Below, in pieces: positions 51,209-62,400 of a stretch of 64,000 nt of DNA. Within the stretch, counting starts at the first letter, position 1; each line of letters starts with the position of its first letter. The notes beneath the pieces were generated by a model. That model saw only the letters and a list, made by a program, of their open reading frames with translations, made no database searches and was not told the origin of the DNA. Position numbers and translations under genes: made by a program. The DNA comes from Chitinophagaceae bacterium (GTDB taxonomy: Bacteria; Bacteroidota; Bacteroidia; Chitinophagales; Chitinophagaceae), in assembly GCA_016720775.1 (NCBI GenBank), contig JADKJX010000001.1, positions 1,545,294-1,609,293 on the forward strand, given 5' to 3'.

Positions 51209-52272
51209 TGAGTATTGATATACTATACAATGATGCAGTAGCGCTGTTAAAGCAATTAATAGCTACGCCTTCTTTTTCGAAAGAAGAAGATAAGACGGCA
51301 GCAATTATTGAGCAGTTTTTTAAAGCAAGAAATATTCCAGCTAACCGCTTACTGAATAATGTATGGGCTGTGAATAAATATTTTGATCAGTCAAAGCCAA
51401 CCATCCTGCTTAACTCACATCACGATACGGTAAAGCCGAATCCACAGTACAGCAAAGATCCTTTTGATCCCGTTGTTGAAGAGGGAAGACTCTATGGTCT
51501 CGGCAGTACTGATGCAGGGGGATGCCTCGTAAGTTTAATAGCGACCTTCGTTCATTTCTATGAAAAGGAAGATTTAAAATATAACCTTGTTATTGCTGCA
51601 ACTGCAGAGGAAGAAATAAGCGGCGCCAACGGCATTGAAAGTGTGTTACCTTCTTTACCGCCTGTTGAGTTTGCAATAGTTGGTGAGCCAACGCAGACAA
51701 ATTTAGCCATTGCAGAAAAAGGTTTGTTGGTTTTGGATTGTGTTGCACAAGGCAAAGCCGGTCATGCTGCAAGGGAAGAAGGAGTGAATGCCATTTATAA
51801 AGCCATACAGGATATTGAATGGTTCAAAACTTACCGGTTCCCAAAAATATCTGAAACATTGGGGGCAATAAAAATGTCGGTAACATCCATCAATACCGAA
51901 AACAAAGCACACAATATGGTGCCGGCGCTTTGCAGCTTTGTGGTTGATATGCGGGTTACGGATGCTTATACCCACGAAGAAATTTTGGAAACAATTAAAC
52001 AGCATGTTCAATCGGGCGTTATGCCGAGGAGCATGCGCTTGCGTTCATCAAAAATAGACGGGAACCATCCGCTTGTGCAGGCTGGTATCAAACTGGGAAA
52101 GAAAACCTATGGTTCGCCAACCACTTCGGATGCGGCCCTGATCAATGCACCGGTTTTAAAATGCGGCCCGGGTGACAGTGCAAGAAGTCATACGGCAGAC
52201 GAATTCATTTACCTTAATGAAATAAAAAAGGGAATAGAAACTTATATCAATATACTTCAACAAATACTATAA
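51208..52272 (+). CDS. argE: M20-family deacylase of the arginine pathway
   Basis: 354 residues. Metal-site segments LLNSHHDTVKPNP, GLGSTDAGGCLVSL, TAEEEISGANG and FAIVGEPTQTNLAIAEKG are typical of ArgE/DapE/CPG2 enzymes; the dimerisation domain includes GKAGHAAREEGVNAI. In this pathway it should remove the acyl group from N-acylcitrulline. The ATG overlaps the argB stop and argH starts 2 bases after its own stop. Confidence 0.93.
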   Translation: MSIDILYNDAVALLKQLIATPSFSKEEDKTAAIIEQFFKARNIPANRLLNNVWAVNKYFDQSKPTILLNSHHDTVKPNPQYSKDPFDPVVEEGRLYGLGSTDAGGCLVSLIATFVHFYEKEDLKYNLVIAATAEEEISGANGIESVLPSLPPVEFAIVGEPTQTNLAIAEKGLLVLDCVAQGKAGHAAREEGVNAIYKAIQDIEWFKTYRFPKISETLGAIKMSVTSINTENKAHNMVPALCSFVVDMRVTDAYTHEEILETIKQHVQSGVMPRSMRLRSSKIDGNHPLVQAGIKLGKKTYGSPTTSDAALINAPVLKCGPGDSARSHTADEFIYLNEIKKGIETYINILQQIL

Positions 52273-52274
52273 CA

Positions 52275-53606
<1,332 letters not shown>

Positions 53607-53633
53607 ATTTGTCGTTCTAACCGTTTTCTGGTA

Positions 53634-54802
53634 ATGACTCAGCAGGCTGCAAAAAAACGCATTGCGATCTTTGGTTCCACAGGCTCTATTGGCACTCAGG
53701 CGCTGGATGTTATCCGGGCCAATACTACTATGTTCGAAGTTGAGATCCTCACCGCACAAACCAACGATGAACTGTTGATCACCCAGGCCATGGAATTCCG
53801 GCCCAATGCCGTTGTTATCGGCGATCACACCCGCTATGAAAAGGTGAAGAATGCCTTATCATCTACCGATATAAAAGTCTTTGCCGGCGAATCTGCCCTC
53901 GAAGAAGTGGCGGATTTCGACACCTACGATATGATGCTGGCAGGCATTGTGGGCTTCGCCGGACTTAAGCCAACATTAAAAGCAGTTGAAAAAGGCAAAG
54001 CCGTTGGGCTTGCCAATAAAGAAACCCTGGTGGTAGCCGGCGATATTGTAATGCAAACGGCCATCGATAAAAGGGTTCCCATCATCCCGGTCGACAGCGA
54101 ACATTCCGCCATCTTTCAATGCCTGGTGGGCGAAACAAGAAACCCGATCGAAAAGATAATTCTTACTGCCAGCGGTGGCCCGTTCCTGGGCAAGAAACCA
54201 AATTACCTGGTGAATGTAAAACGGGAACATGCCCTGCAGCATCCGAACTGGAGCATGGGTGCAAAAATTTCTATTGACTCGGCAACATTAATGAATAAAG
54301 GACTGGAGATGATCGAAGCCAAATGGCTCTTTAACCTGCGGCCCGACCAGATACAGGTGATCGTTCATCCGCAAAGTATCATTCACAGCATGGTGCAGTT
54401 TGAAGACGGCAGCATGAAAGCACAAATGGGATTGCCCGATATGAAACTGCCCATTCAATATGCCATGGCTTTTCCCAACAGGGTCAAGAACGACCTGCCC
54501 CGTTTCAACTTCCGCAGGTATCCTTCACTCACTTTTGAAGAGCCGGATGTTAAAACTTTCAGAAACCTGGTACTGGCAACCGAAGCCCTTAATATGGGTG
54601 GTAACATGCCCTGCATCCTCAATGCGGCCAACGAAATTGCCGTATGGGCCTTTCTCCGCAACCGTATCGGCTTTTAGATATGACCGCCATGGTGGAAAAG
54701 ACCATGGAAAAAGTTCCTTTCATAGAAAAACCAACGCTGCAACAATATTTTGACAGCGATGGCGAAGCCCGTAATTTTGCCGCTTCATTGATTAATCTGT
54801 AA
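53634..54802 (+). CDS. dxr: 1-deoxy-D-xylulose-5-phosphate reductoisomerase (frameshifted near C-terminus)
   Basis: The main frame (347 residues) has NADPH-binding RIAIFGSTGSIGTQALDVI, GLANKETLVVAGDIV, VDSEHSAIFQCL and ASGGPF, all DXR signatures. It stops at TAG 54675 after NEIAVWAFLRNRIGF. One missing T in the TTTT run at 54672-54675 would continue the protein as LDMTAMVEKTMEKVPFIEK and QQYFDSDGEARNFAASLINL to a stop near 54802, the expected C-terminal domain. It makes MEP for isoprenoid synthesis. A sequencing error is the simplest explanation. Confidence 0.93.
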
Positions 54803-54825
54803 ACTTCACTATCAGAACGCAATTC

Positions 54826-54852
54826 TGTACTGAGCGGAGTCGAAGTACAACA
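54826..54852 (-). repeat. TTCGACTCCGCTCAG-class repeat downstream of dxr
   Basis: Forward TGTACTGAGCGGAGTCGAAGTACA is the reverse orientation of the class seen around the GIY-YIG ORF, with flanking TGTACT/AGTACA forming a short palindrome. It lies between dxr and rseP. Confidence 0.7.
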
Positions 54853-54879
54853 GTGTTCAACATAAATACAAAACATTAA

Positions 54880-56262
54880 ATGGAATTATTAGTAATAAAC
54901 TGGAGTAGTGTGGGGCTTAAAGTGGCGCAGTTGCTTTTATCGCTGTCGATCCTTGTCATTCTCCATGAATTTGGTCATTACATTACGGCCAAGTGGTTCA
55001 AATGCCGGGTGGAGAAATTCTATCTCTTCTTCGATCCCTGGTTTTCCATCGTTAAGAAAAAGATCGGCGATACCGTTTATGGCATCGGCTGGCTTCCTTT
55101 AGGAGGCTATGTAAAAATTGCCGGTATGGTCGACGAGAGCATGGACAAAGAAGCGTTGAAACTGCCACCCCAGCCATGGGAGTTCCGAAGCAAACCAGCC
55201 TGGCAGCGGCTGATCATTATGCTGGGTGGTGTTACTGTAAATATTCTGCTGGCGTTTGTAATTTATGCCGGCATCCTGATGATGTGGGGAGAAAAGAAGG
55301 TCTACAACAATTCACTTAAATACGGGATCGCTGTTGAGGACAGCCTCATGAAAAGTTTTGGATTCAAAGACGGAGATAAGATCATTTCAGTGGGTGGTAA
55401 GGTTGTTGAAAATTTCTACAGCGTGATACCGGAACTAATCGTAAGCGACAGCGTAACAGTTGAACGGGATGGAAAGAACGAAACGATACAGTTACCAAAA
55501 AGCCTGATCGGTAAATTGGTGGAAAAGAAAAGAAGCGATGTGCCGTTGATCGGTATCCGTTACCCGTTTTGGATAGGCGGGGCAGAAAAAGGAAGTCCCG
55601 CAGAAAAATTAGGACTGCAGCGTTGGGACAAAGTTGTTATGGTAGATTCAGTTCCGGTAGCATTTGTTTCAGATGTTATAAAGGCAGTAGAAAAAAAGAA
55701 GAACAGCACGGTAAGCGTGATACTGCAACGGGGTGATCAACAAATTACAAGTTCCTGGCAGATCGATAGTGTTGGTGGTTTCCCGGTTGGCATGAAGGCC
55801 ATCGGCAAACCCGAATCACTTGATACAGCCGGTGTATTGATATACAAAGTAAAAAAGTATGGTTTTTTTGAAGCTTTTCCTGCAGGAGTAATATTGGCCG
55901 GTGAAAAACTTGGCTGGTACATCGACCAGTTCAAAAAAATATTAACGCCATCAACCGGGGCGTATAAAGGCGTGGGCGGTTTTAAAGCGATGGGTTCTGT
56001 GTTCTCCGGCGATGAATGGGATTGGGAACACTTCTGGAACATCACCGCATTCTTTTCCATCATTCTTGCATTCATGAACCTGTTGCCGATACCGGCACTG
56101 GATGGTGGGCACGTTTTATTCACACTCGGCGAAATGGTCACCGGCCGCAAGCCCAGCGAAAAATTCCTGGAGTATGCACAGATTTTCGGCATGGTTGTTT
56201 TGCTGGCGTTGATGCTTTATGCAAACGGCAACGATTGGTTTGGATGGGGGAGAGGGAAGTAA
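54880..56262 (+). CDS. rseP: RIP metalloprotease RseP (site-2 protease)
   Basis: 460 residues. The zinc site is in ILVILHEFGHYITAKW (HExxH), followed by WLPLGGYVKIAGM. Two PDZ-like regions lie in the middle (GFKDGDKIISVGGKVV; AEKLGLQRWDKVVMVDSVPV). The C-terminal motif NLLPIPALDGGHVLF supplies the third metal ligand. It cuts transmembrane anti-sigma factors or signal-peptide remnants inside the membrane. It follows dxr, a common order in bacteria. Confidence 0.95.
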   Translation: MELLVINWSSVGLKVAQLLLSLSILVILHEFGHYITAKWFKCRVEKFYLFFDPWFSIVKKKIGDTVYGIGWLPLGGYVKIAGMVDESMDKEALKLPPQPWEFRSKPAWQRLIIMLGGVTVNILLAFVIYAGILMMWGEKKVYNNSLKYGIAVEDSLMKSFGFKDGDKIISVGGKVVENFYSVIPELIVSDSVTVERDGKNETIQLPKSLIGKLVEKKRSDVPLIGIRYPFWIGGAEKGSPAEKLGLQRWDKVVMVDSVPVAFVSDVIKAVEKKKNSTVSVILQRGDQQITSSWQIDSVGGFPVGMKAIGKPESLDTAGVLIYKVKKYGFFEAFPAGVILAGEKLGWYIDQFKKILTPSTGAYKGVGGFKAMGSVFSGDEWDWEHFWNITAFFSIILAFMNLLPIPALDGGHVLFTLGEMVTGRKPSEKFLEYAQIFGMVVLLALMLYANGNDWFGWGRGK

Positions 56263-56371
56263 TCGTTTAAGGGTTTAAAACGTTTAATTCGTTGCAAACG
56301 TTTGAAATCGTGTGGCGTTTAAAATAATGAAACTCTAACCTTGAAACGATTTAAACCCTGAAACTTAAACG
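56263..56371. repeat. Low-complexity inverted GTTTAAACCC-type repeat
   Basis: Between two convergent genes, GTTTAAGGGTTTAAAACG faces CGATTTAAACCCTG and AAACTTAAACG, with further AAACG/CGTTT copies between. It is the same class as 6943-7019 and may also terminate transcription from both sides. Confidence 0.6.
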
Positions 56372-58162
56372 TTATAATTCAATCCCGATCTTCTTCATGA
56401 GTATCGATGCATTCATGCTGCTGCAGATACCTTCCTTCAACCGGTAATCAAAATAAAGTTCATCGTTATTTACCTGCACATCAAAGTGATGATTTAAAAT
56501 ATTCGCCGGGTATTCTTCCTTCATCTTTGCAAGTTCAACATCATGCGTGGCAATGATCCCGGATGCATTATGTTTTACCAGTTGTTTAATAAGTGCCACA
56601 GACCCGGTATGCCGGTCGAGTGAATTTGTACCCCGTAATATCTCATCCAGTAAGATGAAAATCTTTTCATTGTTATTTACCTTGTCAATGATGGCTTTTA
56701 ATTTTTTCAGTTCTGCATAAAAGGTAGAAGTGCTTTCTTCCAGGTTATCGGCAATGCGCATGCTGCTGATGATCTGTACCGGCGACAAACAAAAATATGC
56801 GGCACACACAGGCGCCCCCGCCATGGCCAGGATGGTATTAATGCCAACGCTGCGCAGGTAGGTGCTTTTGCCGGCCATATTACTTCCGGTAACCAGCATC
56901 AGTTCTCCTGCCTTATCAATTTTTACTGGATTATTCACCCGCTTATCGGGTTGTATCAAAGGATGACCAACATCTTTTCCTTCCATAAAAAAATGTTGTT
57001 CTTTAAATATTGGGTAACACCATTCGGGGTGATTAAAAGCCAACGTGGCCAGGCTGGCTGTTGCTTCAAAATTTCCCAATGCCTCAAACCAGTGCATCAC
57101 ATTTTCTTTATTCTGCCGTTTCCAGTTTTCCAGCGCAATTGCCTGTTGCAGGTCCCACTGAAGAAGTACATCCAGTGGAATGAACACCACAAAATTAAAA
57201 CGCAGGTCAAGTCTTTCGAGTATCTGCTTAAGCTGTTTGATCTTTCCCGATGCACTTTCATTCTTATTCCTGAATTGTGCTTGTAAATTTTTTAGGAGTT
57301 CAGATACAAAGCTTGTTTCTTCGATCAGCCGGATGCTGTCTTCCAGTACTTCCAGTTCGTCTGTTATTTTAGAAACCTGGTTGTGCAGGGGAGTAACTTT
57401 TTTGCTCACATAAAAAGCAAGCAGTGCTGACGCAAGCAGGAAATAATTCCGTACATAATTATTGAGAACATCGGTAATGTTCAACGCAATCACTGTTAGT
57501 ATAATAACCGGCAGGAGGTACTTAAGCCACAACCATATTTTATTGGCAATAAACCGGTCTTCGGCATTGAACCAATCCTGCAAACGGGTTTGTGTTTCTG
57601 TTCGTATTTTTTTTGCTTCCCCGAATGCCTGTAGCTTTTGCCGCCATTCCGTTTGCGCCGCCAGTTCTTTCACTGCAGTTTGTCTTTCTGATATGATCTC
57701 CTTTGCTGAAGGACCTAAAAGCCATTGCGCTAATGTATTGCTGCCCATGTCGGAACAGGTGCGGTTGATATATTGATACAGCGATGCATGGCCAAAAATA
57801 TCCAGGTCGGCGGCATACGCATGTTCCTTTGGCATGTATTCAATGCCATCGCTGAAGGGGTAATAATTATGCTGCAGTGCTTTTAATTCATTTTCGTTGA
57901 TAATGATCAGGAAATTGATATGCCCGATCAGCGATTTGTTTTTCAGGTCTTCAAAAACCAACCGGGTGAACAGGGCAGACAAAAGCAGGCATGCCGCAGT
58001 AACATAAGGCCATGCAAGGGCAAGTAAAAAATATAGAGCCATCAGCAGTGCAATAACGGTTGCAAACCGCAGCCAGGCCAGCAATGATTTTTTCTTTTGC
58101 AGAACAATAAGATCCTGTTTCAGATCCTCCAGGCGCTCGTTATAAAAGGTTCCAGGCTGCAT
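56372..58162 (-). CDS. MutS-related membrane ATPase
   Basis: 596 residues from ATG 58162 (MQPGTFYNERLEDLKQ); the frame extends to 58207. Two hydrophobic pairs (about residues 30-70 and 210-250) suggest membrane anchoring. The central part is MutS core/lever-like (IFGHASLYQYINRTCSDMGS, then NTLAQWLL). The ATPase part has Walker A LVTGSNMAGKSTYLRSVG, FYAELKKLKAI and Walker B IFILLDEILRGTNSLDRH. No mismatch-binding N-terminal domain is present, so classical repair is unlikely. Such MutS-like proteins occur widely in Bacteroidota with no established role. Confidence 0.85.
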   Translation of the reverse strand: MQPGTFYNERLEDLKQDLIVLQKKKSLLAWLRFATVIALLMALYFLLALAWPYVTAACLLLSALFTRLVFEDLKNKSLIGHINFLIIINENELKALQHNYYPFSDGIEYMPKEHAYAADLDIFGHASLYQYINRTCSDMGSNTLAQWLLGPSAKEIISERQTAVKELAAQTEWRQKLQAFGEAKKIRTETQTRLQDWFNAEDRFIANKIWLWLKYLLPVIILTVIALNITDVLNNYVRNYFLLASALLAFYVSKKVTPLHNQVSKITDELEVLEDSIRLIEETSFVSELLKNLQAQFRNKNESASGKIKQLKQILERLDLRFNFVVFIPLDVLLQWDLQQAIALENWKRQNKENVMHWFEALGNFEATASLATLAFNHPEWCYPIFKEQHFFMEGKDVGHPLIQPDKRVNNPVKIDKAGELMLVTGSNMAGKSTYLRSVGINTILAMAGAPVCAAYFCLSPVQIISSMRIADNLEESTSTFYAELKKLKAIIDKVNNNEKIFILLDEILRGTNSLDRHTGSVALIKQLVKHNASGIIATHDVELAKMKEEYPANILNHHFDVQVNNDELYFDYRLKEGICSSMNASILMKKIGIEL

Positions 58163-58235
58163 TGGTATGATTTGTTGACTGAAGGTATTACAAATTGAGG
58201 TCATCATTAATTAAGCCCCTTCGGATTTCTTTTCG

Positions 58236-58243
58236 TAAATTTG
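58236..58243 (+). promoter_or_regulatory. Bacteroidota-type -7 element of ssrA
   Basis: TAAATTTG is an exact match to TAnnTTTG, 16 bases before the mature 5' end of tmRNA. Confidence 0.6.
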
Positions 58244-58258
58244 TATGTTCATTAACCC

Positions 58259-58628
58259 GGGGCTGACCGGTTTTGACAGCATAGATCTTTGTAAGTGTAA
58301 GCATGTAGTGCGTTGCGTAATTAGCACTTTAATATGAATACGAAAATTTTAAATGGCAATACTTCGTATGCCATGGCTGCTTAATCGATAGATTAACATC
58401 CATTAGGGCCGCCGAACAGGTCAGTTCTGTTACCATGTTCCGCCGCCGACTCAAAAACAAAACGGAATGCTGCAGTGGAATGAAGTGACTGCTGCTTAAG
58501 ACCATTCTTCTACGGATACAGTTGGTTGGTTAGGTTCCTGCTGTTTCCCGACAATCAATAACTAAATAAACATGTAGAAAGCTTACGGCGAATATGTTTG
58601 GACCAGGGTTCGATTCCCTGCAGCTCCA
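58259..58628 (+). ncRNA. ssrA: tmRNA (transfer-messenger RNA)
   Basis: The 5' end GGGGCTGACCGGTTTTGACA and the 3' end GGTTCGATTCCCTGCAGCTC form the tRNA-like acceptor (GGGGCTG/CAGCTCC) and T-arm. The tag reading frame at 58356-58385 is GGC AAT ACT TCG TAT GCC ATG GCT GCT TAA, giving GNTSYAMAA with a glycine resume codon. CCA is not encoded. It rescues stalled ribosomes and tags products for proteolysis. A terminator follows at 58631. Confidence 0.95.
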
Positions 58629-58630
58629 CT

Positions 58631-58664
58631 GATAAAGGGATGACCGAAAGGCCATCCCTTTATC
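58631..58664 (+). terminator. Rho-independent terminator of ssrA
   Basis: GATAAAGGGATG and CATCCCTTTATC form a strong stem around ACCGAAAGGC, followed by T-rich sequence, 2 bases after the tmRNA end. Confidence 0.85.
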
Positions 58665-59131
58665 TTGATAGAAAATTATTGAATAAAGGTATCATATCAT
58701 TATACTATGTATTAGTATAATAGTTACATCGTAAAATTACTGTCGTAAAGTTTGTTTATTTGAAAACAAAAGCTATTTTTACTCCTGCTTCACAGGATAG
58801 ATCGCTTGAAATATCTTATGGAGTTCTGAAACTAAAAGCTGATTTCCCTATCCGTGTTAAATTAAGAAGCCCTTACCAGGCTGTTGTTTTCCCCCAAAGC
58901 AAAAATGTTTTTCACAAACTTTTTAAAGTTTAAGCTGGTATCATTACCCCTGCTTAAAGTTTAAAAGATTTGAGCTGCCCTGTTATAAGACAGGACATCT
59001 GCGTTTTATTTGAATTCAGCAACAGGCTTACTGTTGCCAATACCATTGTTCAGGCATCCAATCCTCCTCTAAAAAGCTTTAAAAAAAGTATTGTCACGCA
59101 ACTGTGATGAAACCCTGGTTCAACCAAACGT
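58665..59131. other. Intergenic region; possible 57-residue ORF
   Basis: This 467-base stretch holds no clear gene. A TTG-started frame at 58760-58933 reads KTKAIFTPASQDRSLEISYG, then VLKLKADFPIRVKL and ends NVFHKLFKV. It has no recognised relative and an unusual start, so I regard it as possible only. No strong hairpins other than the ssrA terminator were seen. Confidence 0.25.
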
Positions 59132-59422
59132 TTGCTTATGAACAATTTTTTTACGGGAATGATTGATCTGGTCAAGTCCTGCTTTGCGCCTGTGCAATTC
59201 AAAGGAACATTGTCATGCAATGACATGGCGCACACCAAGCAGACAGATCTTCCGGCAACGGCCACCAAGGCGCAGAGCAATACACAAACAATTGAAGATA
59301 TGATGCCGGGCATCATGTCTTTTTTATTTTATAAACAACGATCAACCAAAACCATTCCGAATGCAGCAAGCCTTACTGCTGCTTCCGCAACAAACCCTAA
59401 CCTAACAGCAAAAAGACCGATC

Positions 59423-62400
59423 ATGAGAACATCCTTTAATAAGTACCGCATGCTGACCATCGCATTTGTGATGGTGAATTTATTTTTAGCAAGCGCTGCG
59501 TTTGGACAGACACCCAAATCATGGGTGCCTACAACAGGTGGCGTTTGGACAACAGCCGGTAACTGGAGCCCCAGTGGCGCACCTGCTCCTGGTGACCTTG
59601 TTACCATTCCCGCAGACCAGTCCGCCGCCATTACGGCTGTGCCGACGATCAGTTTGGGAAGTTTAACAATCAATGGAAATTGTATTCTTTCGGGTTCTGG
59701 TGGTCCTTCATTAATAACGGTAACAGGAACTTTTTCTGTAGCAACCAATAAGATGCTGACTTTGGGTGTTAATGCGAATGCGAATAGTGTAAACCTTACA
59801 CTTGCCAGTAGCGGCACAGGAACCATTGATGGCACGGTAAGATTAAATACCAATTCAACCAATGAAATTTTTACCAATGCAGGTGACCTGACCATATCTG
59901 CAAACGGGTTTATCGACAATATATCAAATGTTGCTGATTTTAGTTTAAGTGCAACAGGAACTTTAAATATTAAATCAGTAGCAGGAATATCCAGTACAGC
60001 CGCAACTGGTAACATAAGGGTAACAGGTACCAGAACGTATACAGCGGGAGCCACTGTTTTTTATAATGGCTCAGCGGCACAGGCACTGGGCAATGCAGCA
60101 CCGGGTACGTGTAACATAACGATCAATAATGCTGCAGGCGTTAATTTAAGCGCAGCAACAACTACTACCGGAACACTCACCATGGCGAATGGTACAATGG
60201 ACCTGGCAGATTTTGCGCTTACAGTAGGTTCATTGACCGGATCCGGCAATATCACAAACACAACAGGCGGAACGACGGCAAGAACAATAACGATCGGAAG
60301 TGACAATTCAAGTCCTGCTACATACAGCGGAGCGATAAGCAATGGTACAAATACCGGGGGTGTGTCTCTTACAAAAACCGGAACGGGTACACTTACCTTA
60401 TCAGGTACAAATACATACACAGGAGTAACAACAGTAAGTGCCGGCGTATTATTATTGAACAGCGCCAGTGCATTGCCCGGCGGTATCGGAGCCACCGGAG
60501 GTACGAGTAATCTTAATATTAATGGCGGTGTTGTTGGTTTGGGCGCTGGAAATTTTACCGGGGACTCGGAACAGGCGTAACACAGGTTCAGTTTACCGGT
60601 GGCGGTGGTGGTTTTGCGGCTTATGGTGCCGACCGCACTGTTAACATTGGCGGGGCTGCTGCAACATTAACATGGAACAGTACAGCTTCCTTTTTAGCAA
60701 CCAGTGATGTATTTATTTTGAGCGCAACCGGTGCTACCAATACTGTCGATTTTCAAAACCCGATCGGTACGAATGCCGCATCAAGAACCATTCAGGTAGA
60801 TAATGGCACGGCTTCAACAGATGCCATACTTAGTGGAGCCATTAGCGGAACGGGAGGTATTATAAAAACTGGCGCAGGATTAGTAAGTCTTACTGCTACA
60901 AATACAAACACGGGTATCACAACTATTAATGCAGGAGTTTTAAGTGTGGCAACAATTGGCAACGGTGGACCAACAGGAAGTCTTAGCCAGGCATCTAATA
61001 TTGCTGGTAATTTAGTGTTGGGTGGAGGTACGCTGCAATATACCGGTGCAACCGCATCAACAGACCGCAGCTATACATTAACTAACGCCACCACTTCTTT
61101 TATTGAAATTACAACAGCAGGAACAACTCTTACGATCTCGGGGGCCAGTGCTAATAATACCGGCGGTTTAACCAAGATCGGCCCAGGAACATTAACCTTA
61201 TCAGGAAATAATTTACATACAGGAACAACTACGGTATCTGCCGGTACACTCAAACTTGGTGCGGCTGACAGGATCGCAAATACCAGTGCACTTGTTGTAG
61301 ATGGTACTTTTGATATGAACGGATTCAGTGAAACGGTGGCATCACTGGCCGGAGCAGGAACGGTTACCAGCAGCGCTGCTGGAACACTCACTTACTTTGG
61401 CAGGTAATGCCAGTACTTCATTACCGGTGCGATCCAGAATGGCAGTGCAACATCGGTTGGATTGACCAAACAGGGCACAGGTACTTTAACGCTCTCAGGA
61501 AATAATTCATATACCGGTACAACAACGATCAGCGCAGGAACGCTTTCTCTCGGCGCATCAAATGTGATCCCGGATAACAGTCCTGTTACGCTTAGCGGAG
61601 GTACATTAAGCACCGGATCGGGTGCAGGATTTTCTGAAACGATCGGCGCAATAACATTAAGCGCAAGTTCCACAATAGATGTTGGTACGGGTGTTCACGC
61701 TCACAATTGCTAACAGCAGCGGAGCAACATGGGGCGCATTTACTTTAACCATAACAGGATGGACCGGAATGGGTGGTGCAGTAGGAACAGCTTCCGGGTG
61801 GTAAAATAATAGTGGGTGTTGGTGGGCTGTCAGCAGCGCAACTTCTTAAAGTTAGTTTTACTGGTTATCCAACAGGCGGAGTGATAACAGCTTCGGGCGA
61901 ATTGGTTCCGGCAGTTACAACTTATTATTCCAACGGTAATAATGCGCCTAACGCTCTTACCAGTTGGAAACCCAACAGGGACGGAACCGGTACAAGCCCT
62001 GCAAACTTTCTTGCGGGTAATATCTTTGTTGTACAGGGCACCGGTAATGGAGGTACAACACCTCATTCAATGACAACTTCAGCCACATGGTCTGTGTCGG
62101 GTACCAATTCAGCAGTGATCATTGAAAACGGCGCAACACTGACTGCAACCAGTGCAATTACTCATAGGTTCTACAACTACTTTTCAAATAAACGATGGAG
62201 GTTATAAACATCAAAATACTGGCTTTTGCATCTACTATTTTCAATGGAGTAGAGTCTTTGCAAATAACAGTACGGTTGAATTAAATAACTCAAGCTCAAC
62301 AGGCCCTTCTAGTGTAACGTTTGGCAACCTGATCATAAACTTTACTACAGATCCAGGTGCTGTTGTCAATTCTAGCGGAGGAATAACTACAATTAATGGT

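Noticed and set aside
59329..60054. 241-codon minus-strand ORF, and similar ones to 63151
   Set aside because: Antisense to the adhesin repeats; Val/Pro-rich shadow of GT-rich repeat codons.
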